From: Deltaproteobacteria bacterium
GTDB lineage: Bacteria; Desulfobacterota_B; Binatia; Binatales; Binataceae
DNA: 5,053 nt
Direction of reading: 5' to 3'
Assembly: GCA_021827465.1 (NCBI GenBank)
Contig: JAKAVX010000250.1
Coordinates: 1-5,053 of the forward strand
Within the stretch, counting starts at the first letter, position 1; each line of letters begins with the position of its first letter. This document shows, piece after piece, positions 4,954 through 5,053 of the stretch. The notes beneath the pieces were generated by a model, which was not told where the DNA came from, searched no databases, and saw only the letters and a program-made list of their open reading frames with translations. A program made the position numbers and the translations under genes.

Positions 4954-5053
4954 TCAGTTGGATTGCCCGGGACGTTCAGCGATCAGGCGATCGAGCTCGA
5001 CCCGAAGCCGCGCGAGCACTTCCTCGTACTTGAAGTTGCCGATTTTGTGATCT
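4954..5053 (-). CDS. C-terminal 32 residues of an unidentified protein (partial)
   Basis: A minus-strand frame enters from the right edge and ends at a TGA (4956-4954). The visible residues include IGNFKYEEVLARLRVELD and the tail LIAERPGQSN. The segment EEVLARLRVELDRLIAE reads as an amphipathic helix, typical of a real C terminus, and codon third positions are mostly G or C. The placement, convergent with the lipoprotein gene and ending just beyond a strong hairpin, supports a true gene end. The family cannot be recognised from this fragment. Confidence 0.5.
   Translation of the reverse strand, partial: DHKIGNFKYEEVLARLRVELDRLIAERPGQSN

Overview
The window looks like chromosomal DNA of a GC-rich, Gram-negative, respiring bacterium. 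This is inferred from high third-position GC, a Tat-exported redox enzyme, a periplasmic multihaem cytochrome and a lipoprotein. Alternative complex III together with an LL-diaminopimelate aminotransferase (DapL) would fit Acidobacteria, Myxococcota or Desulfobacterota/Binatota-like lineages. That assignment is an inference from gene content only.

Left part (1-1964, minus strand): the start of an operon for a quinol-oxidising respiratory complex. It begins with a pentahaem cytochrome c (ActA-like, 1452-1964). Thirteen bases later comes the N-terminal half of a molybdopterin-oxidoreductase-like subunit (ActB-like, 1438 down to the window edge). The remaining subunits (iron-sulfur part, NrfD-like membrane subunits, further cytochrome) would lie to the left, outside the window. 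The long open frames on the plus strand across this region are antisense shadows.

Middle (1965-2489): a divergent intergenic region of about 525 bases. It holds a plausible extended -10 promoter for the respiratory operon, a possible small minus-strand ORF of uncertain reality, and the leader of the rightward genes.

Right part (2490-4229, plus strand): a two-gene unit. A DapL-type aminotransferase of lysine and peptidoglycan biosynthesis is followed after 9 bases by folK, the HPPK of folate biosynthesis. A structured 228-base gap with three small hairpins and a tandem 9-bp repeat leads to a small glycine-zipper lipoprotein (4458-4844). A strong 16-bp hairpin (4902-4940) then separates it from the 3' end of an unidentified convergent minus-strand gene at the window edge.

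Most of the window is recognisable housekeeping or respiratory metabolism. I see no CRISPR array, tRNA, rRNA, insertion sequence or defence system. The points most worth a second look are the intact four-cysteine cluster motif plus Tat and lipobox signals in the ActB-like protein, the possible small ORF in the divergent region, the G9 tract in dapL, the basic insertion in FolK, and the hairpin-rich intergenic stretches.
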